Source: MGBC114844 sp910585855
Lineage (GTDB): Bacteria > Bacillota > Clostridia > Lachnospirales > Lachnospiraceae
Reading direction: 5' to 3'
Assembly: GCA_965646165.1 (NCBI GenBank)
Contig: CBFFYP010000007.1
Span: forward strand, 18,375-82,374
DNA length: 64,000 nt
Part shown: piece by piece, positions 34,091 through 43,599 of the stretch
How the letters are laid out: every line of letters starts with the position of its first letter
Position numbering within the stretch: the first letter of the stretch is position 1
Notes under the pieces: model-generated
The model's input: the letters and a program-made list of their open reading frames with translations, nothing else
What the model was told of the DNA's origin: nothing
The model's database searches: none
Position numbers and translations under genes: made by a program

Positions 34091-35218
34091 TTAATTTACA
34101 CCATCTGTTTCTACTTTCGTATGCTTTTGCCCGGAAACCTCAATAATTCGATCACTAATCTCTTTTACCACCCCAGACACCGTATAATCCTCTGCTCCAA
34201 ACAAAAACCGATGCAGTTCCTCCACATTATACTCTAAATCTACAGGCACAACACAATCCCCTTTGCTCCCCATTCCCATTCCCACTTTCTCAAAAGGAAA
34301 TCCTGCACTATCCACCAGTTCATATTTAGCAATCCCAGACAACAGCCCCAAAATCTCCCCTGCCGTTAAACTAGTCGAAATATTCGGCAGCACCTCATCC
34401 ACCACCTTATTTAAAGTCGCAAGATCCGCCTCCTTTGCCTTTTCTGCAATCTTACTGATTACAACCCGCTGCCGTTCTGTCCTTCCATAGTCATCATTTG
34501 TCCCATTTACAGTAGGCACATACCGAATCCGGCAAAAGGCCGTCGCCTGCATCCCATTTAGATGCACCAGCCCGCTTTCATAAAGTTCTACTTTCTCCTT
34601 TCCCGTAATCACAGCCGTTTCTGTCATATATCCATTGATATAAAAACATTCCTTCTCCGTAATTTCTATATCAATCCCCCCTAACGCATCAATCGTATCA
34701 ATTAAAGCTGAAAAATTCACTGACACATAATCTGTAATATCCAAATCCAAATTTCTATTTAATTCATTAATTGCCAGTTCTGGTCCGCCGTAAAAATACC
34801 CCAAATTTGCCTTATCATATGTACTATCCTCTTTTGGAATCAAAAGATAAGTATCTCGATAAACTGAAACCATCTTAATTTCTTTTGTTTTATTATTGAT
34901 ACTTGCCACCATAATCGTATCACTTCGGTTTCCGTCCCCAAGCGATTCATCCCTAGAATCAATCCCAAACAAAGCAATATTCGTATAAGCCTTTAATTCC
35001 TTATTTCCAGCTACTTCCTCATTCATCATTACATTTTCCCTATCAATCGGATTTACATTTAACAAATCCCATTTTGAAGCAGCATAAACTCCTACCCCCA
35101 AAACCAACAAAATCACAAGTTCTACAAAAATCAATATCTTTCTGCGCCGCCTGCGCCTTGCCTGCTTCTTTCTCCTTTGTTGTTTTTTTTGCTGTTCCGT
35201 CAACTTTTTCTTACCCAT
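34091..35218 (-). CDS. LytR-CpsA-Psr (LCP) family protein
   Basis: Membrane-anchored enzyme that transfers undecaprenyl-linked polymers (teichoic acid, capsule) to peptidoglycan. 375 aa: Lys/Arg-rich cytoplasmic start (TEQQKKQQRRKKQARRRRRRK), one transmembrane helix about residues 28-47 (ILIFVELVILLVLGVGVYAAS), then the extracellular LCP domain with NIALFGIDSRDESLGDGNRSDTIMVASI, MVSVYRDTYLLIP, INELNRNLDLDITDYVSVNFSAL and RIRYVPTVNGTNDDYGRTERQRVVI, including the conserved Arg/Asp residues for pyrophosphate binding. Next to a polyprenyl glycosylphosphotransferase, as expected for a wall-polysaccharide locus. Confidence 0.92.
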   Translation of the reverse strand: MGKKKLTEQQKKQQRRKKQARRRRRRKILIFVELVILLVLGVGVYAASKWDLLNVNPIDRENVMMNEEVAGNKELKAYTNIALFGIDSRDESLGDGNRSDTIMVASINNKTKEIKMVSVYRDTYLLIPKEDSTYDKANLGYFYGGPELAINELNRNLDLDITDYVSVNFSALIDTIDALGGIDIEITEKECFYINGYMTETAVITGKEKVELYESGLVHLNGMQATAFCRIRYVPTVNGTNDDYGRTERQRVVISKIAEKAKEADLATLNKVVDEVLPNISTSLTAGEILGLLSGIAKYELVDSAGFPFEKVGMGMGSKGDCVVPVDLEYNVEELHRFLFGAEDYTVSGVVKEISDRIIEVSGQKHTKVETDGVN

Positions 35219-35340
35219 TTTTTAGATCCTTTCCATTACATAAAATTTTACCACTTATTTATAAACATCACCAAAAATTTTTCAATCATGATTCTTTTAT
35301 TTAAAATCACTGCAATCTCTGTTCTTCCGGTCTGCAATAC

Positions 35341-35488
35341 ACAGCCGAAAGCCAAAGGGTGTTCTATGCAGGGTCATCATTTCCCGTCGGCACTTAGGCA
35401 CAGTCTTTTCGTGCCTTACGTGTCCGCTACGAGGAAATGCTAAGCGCAAGCGGACCCGGAATAGAATTCCCTTTGACTTTCGGCGTCC
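35341..35488 (-). repeat. Hairpin repeat family B, copy B2
   Basis: Ends ACAGCC and GGCGTCC. Arms CCGAAAG-c-CAAAGGG-tg-TTCTA / TAGAA-tt-CCCTTTG-a-CTTTCGG pair, with mismatches at the same places as in the other copies. The GGCGTCC end lies four bases from the stop codon of the 35493 gene. Only this large gap has a single element. Confidence 0.9.
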
Positions 35489-35492
35489 CCCT

Positions 35493-36887
35493 CTAATAAG
35501 CATTTTTATTGATAAACCCTTTAAAGAAGGTTAAAAACAAAATTTTAAAATCCAGTCCAATTGTCCAATTCTCAATATAATAAAGATCATAATCAATCCG
35601 CTTCCGTATAGAAGTATCCCCCCGATACCCATTGATTTGAGCCCAGCCCGTCATCCCGGGTCGAACCTGATGCTTTACCATATACCGAGGAATTTCCTCC
35701 CGAAATTTCTCTACATAAAAAGGTCGTTCCGGCCGAGGTCCTACCAAACTCATATCTCCCCGCAGCACATTGTAAAGCTGTGGCAGCTCATCAATACTGG
35801 TCTTTCGAATAAACCGCCCTACTCCGGTCACTCGTGGATCATTTTTCGTTGTCCACCCATTCTTGACTTCCGCTTCCCGCATTGACCGAAACTTGTACAT
35901 TTTAAAAGGTCGGTTGTGCAGCCCCACCCGCTCCTGACTGTAAAAAATCGGTCCGGGAGAAGTACATTTTACAGCAATCGCCGTAATCAGCATAACAGGT
36001 GAAAAAATCACCAAAGCCACCAGCGATCCAATCAGATCTACAATCCTCTTCATCACCATATTTACTGTATTTGAAAGCGGCACATAACGAATATTAATGA
36101 CAGGAAGTCCCAGCAAATCCTCTGTATAAGGCTTGGTAGGAATAATATGATTATAATCAGGAATAAACTTAGTATGCACCCCGGACTTTTCACACATATT
36201 TACCACTTCCTCAAGCCGTGCATACTGTGAAATCCCAAGTGTAATCGCAATCTCGTCCAACTTGTTTTCAGGCAGTATAATATTCAGATTGTCAATACAC
36301 CCAAGTACCTTTACTCCCTTATAAATCGTTCCTGCCTCCACCTCATCATCCAAAATACCCCTTACAATATATCCCCACTGAGGATTGGCATTGATTCGAT
36401 CGATATACCCTTCCGCTGCCCTGCTGTATCCCACCAAAAGAATATGTTTTAAATTAAATCCTCTTTTACGAAAAGACCGCAGAACCATCCGAATAAAATT
36501 TCGCTCCAGTGTTTCCAGAAAAATATTAATAATATAAAAGATAAACATCATCTGTCTGGAAAATTCCATCAGACGAAGAATATAGAGTCCGACAATAAAA
36601 ATCATCAGCCCGACCGTATTTGCCTTTACAATATTAGAAAGCTCTAAACGCCTCCCCTGTACCCGTTTTGGAGTATACAGATGAAAAATTGCATAAAGTA
36701 CCAGATAATAAGGCACAATAATACTAATCATCAGCATATATTCCCGCATCCTCATTCCCTCTTCCTTCTGCGGAAATAATCCTGACTCCAAACGAATATA
36801 GTAAGCAAGCAAATATGAAACTAAAATAATAATTCCATCCAGCACCACATGCATACGGTTAAAATACTTCTGATTATCTTTTATCAC
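35493..36887 (-). CDS. Polyprenyl glycosylphosphotransferase (WbaP/CpsE-like)
   Basis: Starts polysaccharide synthesis by adding a sugar-1-phosphate to undecaprenyl phosphate. 464 aa: four or five N-terminal membrane helices (MHVVLDGIIILVSYLLAYYI; MISIIVPYYLVLYAIFHLY; ANTVGLMIFIVGLYIL), a CoA-binding-like middle (HILLVGYSRAAEGYIDRI), a further helix (IVDLIGSLVALVIFSPVMLITAIAV) and the catalytic bacterial sugar transferase domain: SPGPIFYSQERVGL, FKMYKFRSM, FIRKTSIDELPQLYNVLRGDMSLVGPRPERP and RPGMTGWAQING. The start is taken as GTG 36887; ATG 36854 is possible. Likely first enzyme of the locus repeat unit. Confidence 0.92.
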   Translation of the reverse strand: MIKDNQKYFNRMHVVLDGIIILVSYLLAYYIRLESGLFPQKEEGMRMREYMLMISIIVPYYLVLYAIFHLYTPKRVQGRRLELSNIVKANTVGLMIFIVGLYILRLMEFSRQMMFIFYIINIFLETLERNFIRMVLRSFRKRGFNLKHILLVGYSRAAEGYIDRINANPQWGYIVRGILDDEVEAGTIYKGVKVLGCIDNLNIILPENKLDEIAITLGISQYARLEEVVNMCEKSGVHTKFIPDYNHIIPTKPYTEDLLGLPVINIRYVPLSNTVNMVMKRIVDLIGSLVALVIFSPVMLITAIAVKCTSPGPIFYSQERVGLHNRPFKMYKFRSMREAEVKNGWTTKNDPRVTGVGRFIRKTSIDELPQLYNVLRGDMSLVGPRPERPFYVEKFREEIPRYMVKHQVRPGMTGWAQINGYRGDTSIRKRIDYDLYYIENWTIGLDFKILFLTFFKGFINKNAY

Positions 36888-36925
36888 GATCTTTCACACA
36901 AGTCCTTTCTCCGTTAATTTATCCC

Positions 36926-37900
36926 CTATTCCGCCCGCCGTCGTATAAACTCATATACATAAAGAAAACAATTCCGAAATAATTCCCATTCGATTTCAAT
37001 ATAATTCCAAACCCGTGAAAAATCAAATGAAACTTTTCTTAATTTTTTCCTTTTCTGTATCCCTTCCAATACTCCTGCCGCATACTCCCTGCCAAATCCA
37101 TTTCGAATAAAAAATCCCCACTTTACCAAATATCCCACTAACAAAGGAAAAAAATTAACTGCCAGCATCCCGGAAGGCATATTCTTATAATTCATATACA
37201 CGCTGTTTCTTGCCGAAAGTTTCACTTTAAAAGAATTATATTTTGATCCGCTTGTCCCGCTTCCCACATGATAGGCACGAGCCGCCGGACAAAACCAATT
37301 CTCATATCCGTAAATTCTAGCCCGAAACCCGACATCCATATCCTCCAGATAAGCAAAATGACTCTCGTCAAAATATCCGATCTTTTCAAACACCGCTTTC
37401 CGATAAATCGCAGCCGCAGCACAAGCCGAAAACACCCGCTGTTCCTTTACAAACTCCTTTTCCTTTTGTGCCACTCCCCGCTGAAACTGCCATCCCACCA
37501 AACAATACATATCCCCGGCATCATCCATCCGCTCCCGCCTGTCAAACTGAAGCAGCTTACTGCTGACCGAAAAAGCCCTAGGATGCCGCTCTATCGCCTT
37601 CTCCATTTCTTCGACAAATCCTGCTTCCACTTCTGTATCATTATTCAGCAGCAATACATAAGGAGTCTGCGCTGTCTGTATTCCATAGTTTACCGCCTTA
37701 CAAAATCCACAATTTTTCTTAAACCGAACCACTGTCACTGCCGGAAAATTCTCTTTTATATAGTCCACGCTTCCGTCTGAAGAACCATTATCAATTACCA
37801 ATGTGCAGAACTCCTTCTGTGTCTGCTTCGAAAGTGCAGACAAACAGTCCTCTAAAAAATGCTTGCCATTATAATTAGGAATTACCACCGTTGTCTTCAT
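36926..37900 (-). CDS. Glycosyltransferase family 2 (rhamnosyltransferase-like)
   Basis: 324-aa GT-A enzyme. TTVVIPNYNGKHFLEDCLSAL and LVIDNGSSDGSVDYIKENFPAVTVV at the N-terminus, ALLNN-type DxD region YVLLLNNDTEVE, then FDESHFAYLEDMDVGFRARIYGYENWF, the acidic motif of the WcaA/rhamnosyltransferase-like group. A hydrophobic stretch near residue 250 (SGMLAVNFFPLLVGYLVKWGFF) may touch the membrane. Its ATG overlaps the stop of the upstream double-domain GT by four bases. Transfers a sugar onto the lipid-linked repeat unit; sugar unknown. Confidence 0.9.
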   Translation of the reverse strand: MKTTVVIPNYNGKHFLEDCLSALSKQTQKEFCTLVIDNGSSDGSVDYIKENFPAVTVVRFKKNCGFCKAVNYGIQTAQTPYVLLLNNDTEVEAGFVEEMEKAIERHPRAFSVSSKLLQFDRRERMDDAGDMYCLVGWQFQRGVAQKEKEFVKEQRVFSACAAAAIYRKAVFEKIGYFDESHFAYLEDMDVGFRARIYGYENWFCPAARAYHVGSGTSGSKYNSFKVKLSARNSVYMNYKNMPSGMLAVNFFPLLVGYLVKWGFFIRNGFGREYAAGVLEGIQKRKKLRKVSFDFSRVWNYIEIEWELFRNCFLYVYEFIRRRAE

Positions 37901-39795
37901 TCCTTCTCCTCCTTCTCTAGTATTCCACGAATCATCTGCACATACTCCAATTCTTTGCGAAACCGTTCCTCCGGCTTTTTAAGAGAAAAATCTCCTGCAA
38001 TCAAAGTCAAATTTGGATTATAATAAGGATCTCCCCTTAAATCCTCCTCCCACTTTTCAGCAAACCGCACAATCTCCTGATGAAACCGCTTCTGCTTCTG
38101 CGGTGTATCCTCTGCTCCCCGTGACTTTGATTCATAGTGAAACAACTCCACATTCGGGTCAAACACCACCAACTTCTTACAAATATGCCGTATCTTCAAA
38201 CAAAAATCCACATCATTAAAAGCCACTCCCAGCTTTTCATCAAATCCGCCCACAAAATCAAAATCCGCCTGTGACACCATCATACAAGCTGCCGTAACTG
38301 CCGAAAGATCCTGTTGACAAACCGCCCGTGCAAAATACCCCGGCTCTATCCCAAGCTGCCTAGAAAAAGCATGTCCGGCAATCCCGCCAAGCCCGATAAT
38401 CACCCCGGCATGCTGAATTGTCCTATCAGGATAATAAAGCTTTGCCCCAACAACTCCCACCTCTTTACGCTGACAATTTGCAACCATCCGCTCGATCCAA
38501 TCCGCCGAAATAACCTCCATATCATTATTTAAAAACAAAAGATACTCTCCACTAGCAAACGAAACCCCATAATTATTAATCTTAGAAAAATTAAACTCCC
38601 CTTTCCATTCCACCACCCGAACCCTCTCTCTTTTTATCCGTCCTTTCTCATCCCCTCTATCCTCCGTCCCTCCCCCCTGAAGCTCCGAATAATAAGCAAA
38701 AGTTTCTGCCTCCACACTATTATTTTCAATTACAATAATCTCAAAATTTCGATAAGAAGACTTTTGAAAAATGGAATCAATACACCCCTTTAACGTTTCC
38801 TTCTCATCCTTATTCGGAATCAAAATCGAAACCAAAGGCTCTCCCTGCACCGGATAATCCACCCGATAAAAACCAAGATGTTCCTGCATAAGAACCTCTC
38901 CCTCTACCCCGCATCTCTCCAAATGAGAAGCTATCGCCCTCTGTCCCGCCGTATAACAGTACAGCTTGCTCTGCTGATTTGCCGCAGTTGAATTTTCATG
39001 CATCCTCCAATGATACAGCACCCGTGGAATATGCACAATCTGATTCGCCTGCTCCACACAGCGAAAAATAAAATCATAGTCCTGCGAACCATTATACTCA
39101 CTGCGAAACCCTCCAACCAGATCTACAATCTCCTTTTTCACCACAAAAAAATGACAAATATAATTATTCGCCCGAAGCAAATCTAAATTAAAATCCGACT
39201 TAAAATGCGGCTCGGAATACACCGTAGAATCCCCATTTACCTTATCCTCATCCGTATAAATCACATCCGCCTGCCGTTCCAAAATCGCCTTTCGAACCTC
39301 ATAAAGCGCATCCGGCGTCAGCAAATCATCATGATCAAATAATGCCAGATACTCCCCGGAGGTCATCTGAATACAAACATTCGTATTCTCAGAAATTCCT
39401 CCATTCTCCTCCAGCTTCCGATACTTCACCCTCCCATCCTTCTTCACTATCTCCCGACACCAATCCCCAACCCAAGCATGTTCCTCATCACTCCCATCTG
39501 CCAGACAAAGCTCCCATCCAGAATAACTCTGATCCAAAACCGAATGTATCATCTCCTTAAGAAAAAAAAGAGGCGTATTATAAAGAGGCACTAAAACACT
39601 AATCACCACTTCCTCTTCAAACCGCTCCCGACTCTGACGAAGCAATTCTTCCTTAGAAGGAAGCTCCTCTTTCCGCCATTCCATATAATCCATCTGAGGC
39701 TTAAACTGATTTGCTACTTTCTTCATAAAAACCGCCGGTCCTTCTTTCACCAAAACCCGAACCGCCTTTAAACACTTCTTCGGAATATTCTTCAT
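37897..39795 (-). CDS. Two-domain glycosyltransferase family 2
   Basis: 632 aa with two GT-A domains in tandem. Domain 1 from about residue 65: VVISVLVPLYNTPLFFLKEMI, CLADGSD, KVNGDS with DHDDLLTPDALYEV and YNGSQDYDFIFRC. Domain 2 from about residue 320: PLVSILIPNKDEKETLKGCIDSIF, EIIVIENNS, YLLFLNNDMEVISADWIERM, AACMMVSQADFDFVGGFDEKLGVAFNDVDFCLKI. Such tandem enzymes make wall rhamnans and related polymers, adding two residues. Coupled to the 36926 gene. Repeat A2 lies 78 bases before its start and a promoter beyond that, so A2 would be in its 5' untranslated region. Confidence 0.92.
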   Translation of the reverse strand: MKNIPKKCLKAVRVLVKEGPAVFMKKVANQFKPQMDYMEWRKEELPSKEELLRQSRERFEEEVVISVLVPLYNTPLFFLKEMIHSVLDQSYSGWELCLADGSDEEHAWVGDWCREIVKKDGRVKYRKLEENGGISENTNVCIQMTSGEYLALFDHDDLLTPDALYEVRKAILERQADVIYTDEDKVNGDSTVYSEPHFKSDFNLDLLRANNYICHFFVVKKEIVDLVGGFRSEYNGSQDYDFIFRCVEQANQIVHIPRVLYHWRMHENSTAANQQSKLYCYTAGQRAIASHLERCGVEGEVLMQEHLGFYRVDYPVQGEPLVSILIPNKDEKETLKGCIDSIFQKSSYRNFEIIVIENNSVEAETFAYYSELQGGGTEDRGDEKGRIKRERVRVVEWKGEFNFSKINNYGVSFASGEYLLFLNNDMEVISADWIERMVANCQRKEVGVVGAKLYYPDRTIQHAGVIIGLGGIAGHAFSRQLGIEPGYFARAVCQQDLSAVTAACMMVSQADFDFVGGFDEKLGVAFNDVDFCLKIRHICKKLVVFDPNVELFHYESKSRGAEDTPQKQKRFHQEIVRFAEKWEEDLRGDPYYNPNLTLIAGDFSLKKPEERFRKELEYVQMIRGILEKEEKE

Positions 39796-39872
39796 AACAT
39801 TCTACCACTCCTAATCATAATAAAATTTGATCCATATTGGGGAAAAATCGCTGCAAAATGTATTCCCATAGC

Positions 39873-40201
39873 GGACGCCGGACTGGAGGAAGCATTTGAG
39901 ATTGCTGCTTGACTCTCCGAAAAGCAAGAAGGTCTAAGACTTCTGCCGACAGATGCATCCAACCGGACGAACCGGGGCGCAATTCGCCCATTTGGCAGCC
40001 AAAACTTAACTAACATAAGAAAAAATCATCCAGCCACAAGCTATTCCCTTCTCTACACAATGGGCTAAACACGCCCCTTTTTTTGCACGCACTGCGCCTG
40101 GCAGCACGTGCAAAAAATTCTACTATTGAAGCAGAAGTCCAAGACCTTCTAACTTTTCTCCGAAGGCGCTGCAATCCCAAACGCTTTCTCCAATCCGACT
40201 G
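39873..40201 (+). repeat. Hairpin repeat family A, copy A2
   Basis: GGACGCC left end, GACTG right end. Terminal arms of 29 bases pair with a few wobble or A/C mismatches. Inner stem AGAAGGTCT/AGACCTTCT (A1 has AGAAAATCT/AGATTTTCT) and GCACG/CGTGC in the apical stem (A1 GCACA/TGTGC): compensatory changes. Confidence 0.9.
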
Positions 40202-40287
40202 AGTATTCCAACCAAAACAATTATATCTATAATGAACCTAAATACACTCGACACCATCACAAATAAAAGTCTGGTTGACGCTTTTCC

Positions 40288-40316
40288 ACTATAAAACATG
40301 AAACAAACTTTTACAA
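40288..40316 (-). promoter_or_regulatory. SigA-type promoter upstream of A2 and the 39795 glycosyltransferase
   Basis: Minus strand TTGTAA, 17 bases, TATAGT. Start of transcription would be about 40280, so A2 would form most of a ~490-nt leader. The rest of the gap 40202-40585 has no gene. Confidence 0.45.
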
Positions 40317-40585
40317 TAATATAATATGATTTTAACAAAAATCGACTTGCAGAAATTATATCAATTACCTTGATATATTCTATTTTATCTTAATCTTTAT
40401 TGCAAATTTTAATACTACAGTGAACACTTCAAATGGAGTCACCTGCTACGGATAAAAAATCTCATATAATTCTAGTCTAGTAAATTCATTCTCATTTATA
40501 TCCACTACAAATTTATTCGCTGCAGGAAGGAAAAAAACTATTTGCTACAACGTTCCTAGGCAACTTTACTTTCTGTTTGGAATAC

Positions 40586-40732
40586 ACAGCCGGAATCGGA
40601 AGGGTGGTCTGCGCAGGGTCATCATTTCCCGTCGGCACTTAGGTGCTGTACTTTAGCACCTTAGTGTCCGCTACGAGGAAATGCTAAGCGAAAGCGGGCC
40701 CGGAGCAGACTTCCCTTCCGATTCCGGCGTCC
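40586..40732 (-). repeat. Hairpin repeat family B, copy B3
   Basis: Ends ACAGCC and GGCGTCC. Arms CCGGAATCGGAAGGG-tg-GTCTGC / GCAGAC-tt-CCCTTCCGATTCCGG pair perfectly apart from the constant TG/TT bulge. The last 15 bases (40720-40734) are repeated at 40761-40775, touching the stop of the YfhO gene. Confidence 0.92.
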
Positions 40733-40776
40733 GACTATAGACCAATCACATTTCTCCTCTGATTCCGGCGTCCGAT

Positions 40777-43599
40777 TTATTCAAATGTAGTGCAGAAAAC
40801 ATCCACTTTTTTCTGAATTCGCTTCTGAAACACAATTCCTGTAATCAAAAGAATCACTCCAACTCCTGCAACTCCAATCAGTTTCCAAACAGACCAAGGT
40901 TCATACCGAAATTCTACTGTATGTGTCCCACTTTCCGGCAAATAAACCGCCCGCATCAAAAAATTAGCTTTAAATAATTCGGCTCGTTCTCCGTCAATAT
41001 AAACCGCCCATTCGTCATCATAATACTCATTAAACAATAAAAACCGTCCCTCAGAGAGTGAAACTTCCAAAACGGTACTATCATCTTTTTCTGAAACTAA
41101 CCGAACTTTGTCTGCATCTGTCAGCTTTCCAAATGAGATCTGACCATAAGGGGCATTTCTAATATCCGTTGACTTTATTGTTCTTAGTTTTTCCCATAAA
41201 AGGGCTTCTGTTATACTCCCTTTATAGTAATCGGTAGAAATAAAAACGGTATTCGGTAAAAACTCTTCTGCCATCCAAGCAAGTGTTGTCATTTCGGAAT
41301 CTCCGATAAAGGCGGTATCGCAAAGAATAAACCGTTCAGTCCATTCGTTTAGCTGCTTAATAAACAGTCCATCTTTTCCATCATAAATAGGAATCCAGTT
41401 TTTATCGGTGAATCCAAGCGATAAAATTAAATCGGCATCTATTTTTTCTCCATTTACAATTAAATCCCCCCGATATGCGTTCTTTCCAGATCGCCATACG
41501 GTAACGGGAAGTTTTTCTGTTTGTGCCGTATTATAAATATATAGTTCATAGGTCTTTCCGGCAGAATCTTTAATGGTATCAAATTCCATCAAAAGATATC
41601 CGTTGTCTACCAGCATAAAAAGGGGATAGCCTTTCTCACAGATTATACGCCCGCTTTCCTTTTCTAAAAGCTGCAGACGAAGTTCTTCTTTACTGTCATA
41701 TGTGTTTCCAAAAGTAGCTGCCTGAATCTGAAGACAGGAAAACTCGTCCCGATTTACAGTAAATGTCTGCCGAACATATTTTTCACTGTGCAGATCCCCT
41801 ACGGAAGTCTGTCCGTCCCGATCTTCTATATAGGATACCATTTCGTATTTTTTTGTATCTGCAATATATTTTACACCAAGATATTTTAGTAAGTTATAAT
41901 TTTGAATCTCCCAAACAGCCGTGCGTGTAGGAGTGGTATAATACCATTCGTCCATTATGCTAAAGTATAAGGTTAAATCCGCATTTGTGTTAATTAAATT
42001 GTGAGAACGGGAATCTTTTAATCCGTAAAATACATTCATGTTTGGGAAAAAGGTCCATGTGTCTACGGCTGTAATTCGTTCTCCGTTCGTTGTATGCTCC
42101 TGTAAATATGCAATTGAATCGGTGGCATCTGGAATGTCTTTTGCTCCTTTCTCAATAAAAGGCAAATAGCTGCTGGCAAAACCTCCTAAATCGAAAACGG
42201 CAATGATGCAAAGAAAAGCTAGGATTTCCTTTCTTCCCCACCATGCGTAAAAAAACAGACAGAGTGCACTGATTAGAATGTAGCATAAAACAAGTATTTT
42301 TGTATCTGTGAGTGTTTCTGAAAGTAACGACCAGTCCAATTCGGAAAAAAATACCCAGCCGCCCAATACCAGAAAGACAGCAGGCAGCAACAGATACCAA
42401 TGTTTTTTATAGTATTCCCGGTTTCGCATCATATCATCTATATGAAACCCGGATAAAATGGATATTGTAAAGTTAAAAAGTACTAAAACCCGAAACTTAT
42501 TGGAAGTATTAACTGCCGGCAGTTTTGTATAAATAAAATCCAGTGAGTGAGTATAGATCAAAAGCAGCAGTACCAATGCCGATCCTGCCCAATACCAGAT
42601 ATTTTTTCGTTTATGCAGCCGAATAAATGTACAAAACAGCAAAATCAGTCCAATCATTCCGATATAAAAGGTACATTCATTAAAATGCCGATCTAACTCC
42701 TGCGTCCAATCTGGATAATAAGAAAGGGAGAGATAAAAGGCTTCCAATGTATCATATCCCTGATTTCGTCTGGACTCTGTATAGCCATTCGAGCCTACCG
42801 AAAGCAAAAGTTGTGCTGTATAGGGAAAGCTGAGCAGTCCTGCTGTTACAACCGAACTGCCAAACTCGCAAAAGACAGTCGCAATCTTTCGAATATCTTT
42901 TCGATATCGATGAATAGTGAGAACTACAATCCAAAATCCCAATAAATATAAAAAATAAGCAGCAAATGTAGGCATCCCTGCTGCCAGCATAAGATAAAGT
43001 ATCAGTGCCAGCCATATTGCATCCGATACCTTTCTTTTTTGAACCAATCTCCATACCAATAAAAAAGCAAAAGGTGCAAACATCGCCACATCACTATGCG
43101 GCCAGCTATGCCAGCATACCAGCGATGAACAAAATGTATATAAAATTCCGCTCAGTACTGCAGGCAGTTTTTGACATCCTAACTCCCGAACCAGCAAGTA
43201 CATAGCAAAAAAAGCCATAATAAACTGAAATACTGACTTTATCCATGTTGCTGCTCCAAGCGGAAGCAGATATAAAAGATAAAGCGGATACATCACAATC
43301 GAAATATCCTCTTTTGCTCCCATTCCAATCATATTGTTCCAAAACTGGTAGGACTCCCCGCTTCTCATCGTAGAAAAAATCGTCTGAATCAAATTATCCA
43401 TTGTATCGGAAAGAATCGGACCTTTTGTATCGACATTTAAACTTTTCCAAGGAATCATACGGTAAACCAGATTAGAATAAGACAAACGATACATTCCAAA
43501 TATCATATCCCGATACACATAAAGAACTGCCCCTAAAATTCCTAAAAGAATCGGCCAGTTCGCCCGCAAAAACGTATTAATCTTCTTTTTTAATATCAT
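40777..43599 (-). CDS. YfhO family membrane glycosyltransferase
   Basis: GT-C-type membrane protein; in Bacillus subtilis YfhO works with CsbB to glycosylate lipoteichoic acid outside the membrane. 940 aa with about 12-14 helices: WPILLGILGAVLYVYRDMIFG at the start, IYPLYLLYLLPL-like segments, LPAVLSGILYTFCSSLVCW, and YFLYLLGFWIVVL further on. The N-terminal loop has YRMIPWKSLN and LSDTMDNLIQTI; the long extracellular part lies after about residue 490, and a last helix (LIGVAGVGVILLITGIVF) closes it. Overlaps the CsbB-like gene by 23 bases, matching the known pair. Confidence 0.88.
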   Translation of the reverse strand: MILKKKINTFLRANWPILLGILGAVLYVYRDMIFGMYRLSYSNLVYRMIPWKSLNVDTKGPILSDTMDNLIQTIFSTMRSGESYQFWNNMIGMGAKEDISIVMYPLYLLYLLPLGAATWIKSVFQFIMAFFAMYLLVRELGCQKLPAVLSGILYTFCSSLVCWHSWPHSDVAMFAPFAFLLVWRLVQKRKVSDAIWLALILYLMLAAGMPTFAAYFLYLLGFWIVVLTIHRYRKDIRKIATVFCEFGSSVVTAGLLSFPYTAQLLLSVGSNGYTESRRNQGYDTLEAFYLSLSYYPDWTQELDRHFNECTFYIGMIGLILLFCTFIRLHKRKNIWYWAGSALVLLLLIYTHSLDFIYTKLPAVNTSNKFRVLVLFNFTISILSGFHIDDMMRNREYYKKHWYLLLPAVFLVLGGWVFFSELDWSLLSETLTDTKILVLCYILISALCLFFYAWWGRKEILAFLCIIAVFDLGGFASSYLPFIEKGAKDIPDATDSIAYLQEHTTNGERITAVDTWTFFPNMNVFYGLKDSRSHNLINTNADLTLYFSIMDEWYYTTPTRTAVWEIQNYNLLKYLGVKYIADTKKYEMVSYIEDRDGQTSVGDLHSEKYVRQTFTVNRDEFSCLQIQAATFGNTYDSKEELRLQLLEKESGRIICEKGYPLFMLVDNGYLLMEFDTIKDSAGKTYELYIYNTAQTEKLPVTVWRSGKNAYRGDLIVNGEKIDADLILSLGFTDKNWIPIYDGKDGLFIKQLNEWTERFILCDTAFIGDSEMTTLAWMAEEFLPNTVFISTDYYKGSITEALLWEKLRTIKSTDIRNAPYGQISFGKLTDADKVRLVSEKDDSTVLEVSLSEGRFLLFNEYYDDEWAVYIDGERAELFKANFLMRAVYLPESGTHTVEFRYEPWSVWKLIGVAGVGVILLITGIVFQKRIQKKVDVFCTTFE

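Noticed and set aside
39792..40338. Minus-strand reading frames of 71-74 codons across repeat A2
   Set aside because: They run through the hairpin arms, lack ribosome sites, and their counterparts in other copies are not conserved.
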